Shown: one piece after another, positions 14,945 through 15,813 of the stretch
Numbering within the stretch: position 1 is the first letter of the stretch
How the letters are laid out: each line of letters begins with the position of its first letter
NCBI GenBank assembly: GCA_038227745.1
Contig: JBBRPS010000143.1
Coordinates: 1-15,813 of the forward strand
Length of the DNA: 15,813 nt
Origin: DASPXY01 sp038227745
GTDB taxonomy: Bacteria; Planctomycetota; Planctomycetia; Gemmatales; Gemmataceae
Direction: 5' to 3'
Made by a program: the position numbers and the translations under genes
Notes under the pieces: generated by a model
The model's input: the letters and a program-made list of their open reading frames with translations, nothing else
Databases searched by the model: none
What the model was told of the DNA's origin: nothing

Positions 14945-15748
14945 ATGGCTCAGGCGACGTTCAACATCTGGCGCGGCGACACGAAGGGCGGCCAGTTCAA
15001 GCCCTACACGGCCGAGGTCGGCGAGGGCATGGTCGTCCTCGACGCCGTCCACCAGATCCAGGCCACGCAGGCGCCCGACCTCGCCTGCCGCTGGAACTGC
15101 AAGGCGGGCAAGTGCGGCTCGTGCTCCGCGGAGGTCAACGGCAAACCGCGCCTGATGTGCATGACGCGCATGGACGTCCTGCCGCTCGATCGCCCCATCA
15201 CCCTGCAGCCCATGAAGACGTTCCCGCTCATCAGGGATCTGGTGACGGACGTCTCGTGGAACTACAAGGTCAACAAGATGATCCCGAAGTTCACGCCGCG
15301 GCCGCCCGAGGCGGACGGCACCTGGCGCATGGCCCAGGAGGAGGTCGATCGCGTCCAGGAGTTCCGCAAGTGCATCGAGTGCTTCCTGTGTCAGGACGTC
15401 TGCCACGTCCTGCGCGACCACCACAGGACCGAGAGCGAGATGTTCGGCGGCCCGCGCTTCATGATCCGCGTCGCCAGCCTGGAGATGCACCCGCTCGACA
15501 CCCTGAACCGGCTTCCCCTGCTCAAGGACGAGTTGAACATTGGCCTGTGCAACATCACCAAGTGCTGCACCGAGGTCTGCCCCGAGCACATCCACATCAC
15601 CGACAACGGCATCATCCCGCTCAAGGAGCGCGTGGTCGATGAGTTCTACGATCCGGTGATGTGGATACTGCGGAAGCTGTTCGGGCGCCGCGCTGGGAAG
15701 CAGAGCGCCCGGCAAGAGCTGCCGATGGCGGCGCCAGCACCGAGGTAA
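14945..15748 (+). CDS. sdhB: Succinate dehydrogenase iron-sulfur subunit
   Basis: The 267-residue electron-transfer subunit linking SdhA to SdhC. The N-terminal plant-ferredoxin-like domain has C52-KAGK-C57-GS-C60 and Cys72 for the [2Fe-2S] centre. The C-terminal domain has C143-IE-C146-FL-C149-QDV-C153 and C202-NITKC-C208-TEV-C212; on the E. coli pattern, Cys143, 146, 149 and 212 bind [4Fe-4S] and Cys153, 202 and 208 bind [3Fe-4S]. Cys48 and Cys207 are extra. The tail after about 235 is basic, then Pro/Ala-rich. The ATG at 14945 has GGGGAG at 14931-14936, and the 39-base gap to sdhA indicates one transcript. No gene follows in the 65 bases to the window edge, where a REP-like element begins. 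Confidence 0.97.
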   Translation: MAQATFNIWRGDTKGGQFKPYTAEVGEGMVVLDAVHQIQATQAPDLACRWNCKAGKCGSCSAEVNGKPRLMCMTRMDVLPLDRPITLQPMKTFPLIRDLVTDVSWNYKVNKMIPKFTPRPPEADGTWRMAQEEVDRVQEFRKCIECFLCQDVCHVLRDHHRTESEMFGGPRFMIRVASLEMHPLDTLNRLPLLKDELNIGLCNITKCCTEVCPEHIHITDNGIIPLKERVVDEFYDPVMWILRKLFGRRAGKQSARQELPMAAPAPR

Positions 15749-15788
15749 TTCCGTTTGGAGCTGCGAGCGTCTGGACAGTAGGCCAGGC

Positions 15789-15813
15789 GCGCTTTGGAGT
15801 GCGGCGCTCGGCG
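15789..15813. repeat. REP-like palindromic element, right copy (cut by the window edge)
   Basis: Positions 15789-15807 (GCGCTTTGGAGTGCGGCGC) are the exact reverse complement of 51-69. GCGGCGC TCG GCG at the edge is the start of the same stem as in the left copy, with a TCG loop in place of the AAA/TTT loop; the remaining arm bases are outside the window. The compensating loop change with a conserved stem suggests structure is kept. Confidence 0.65.

Noticed and set aside
1..15813. tRNA or rRNA genes and complete insertion sequences
   Set aside because: I saw no tRNA-like cloverleaf ends, rRNA motifs, or transposase-like proteins by eye; a covariance-model scan would be needed to exclude small RNAs.

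Overview
The window is GC-rich bacterial DNA that I read as a planctomycete, most likely Gemmataceae-like. The reasons are the type VI secretion baseplate genes, a protein-kinase fragment of the type abundant in that phylum, a three-gene succinate dehydrogenase of the actinobacterial/planctomycete 'Sdh1' layout, and short palindromic repeats of a style familiar from Gemmata-like genomes. The taxonomic call is inference from gene content and repeats; no rRNA is present.

Layout. (1) 162-3735, minus strand: a tight tssE-tssF-tssG cassette (type VI secretion baseplate) with a good candidate promoter at 3804-3831. (2) 3736-4200: intergenic. (3) 4201-6135, plus strand: a 644-residue protein with two Rossmann-like nucleotide-binding motifs and a C-terminal half I do not recognise, divergent from the tss genes. 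(4) 6136-6314: two large hairpin repeats between convergent genes. (5) 6315-6980, minus: a calcineurin-like metallophosphoesterase. (6) 7159-7860, plus: a small HD-domain phosphohydrolase (COG4339-like). (7) 8034-8555, plus: a cysteine-rich YkgJ-like protein. (8) 8554-8889: the 3' stub of a methylthiotransferase (mtaB-like TRAM domain). (9) 8995-10827: a polysaccharide flippase behind a near-consensus promoter, translationally coupled to (10) a family 2 glycosyltransferase that loses homology after about 130 residues, beside a perfect 25-bp-arm palindrome. (11) 11361-11861: a frameshifted, doubly truncated Ser/Thr kinase fragment, with its own plausible promoter and an unidentified C-terminal scrap. 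(12) 12068-15748: sdhC-sdhA-sdhB, with a perfect hairpin between sdhC and sdhA. Copies of one REP-like element, in opposite orientation, lie at the two ends of the window.

How it fits together. The outer parts are intact: a secretion baseplate module on the left and a respiratory complex II operon on the right. Between them, about 8.5-11.9 kb, lies a patchwork of intact and broken genes (mtaB 3' end, truncated glycosyltransferase, kinase fragment) with repeats at or near the breakpoints, which looks like a rearrangement scar. I see no clearly new defence or mobile system. The most interesting points are the unrecognised nucleotide-binding protein beside the tss genes, the Cys/His cluster in the SdhC anchor that could bind an iron-sulfur centre, and the repeat-associated gene decay.
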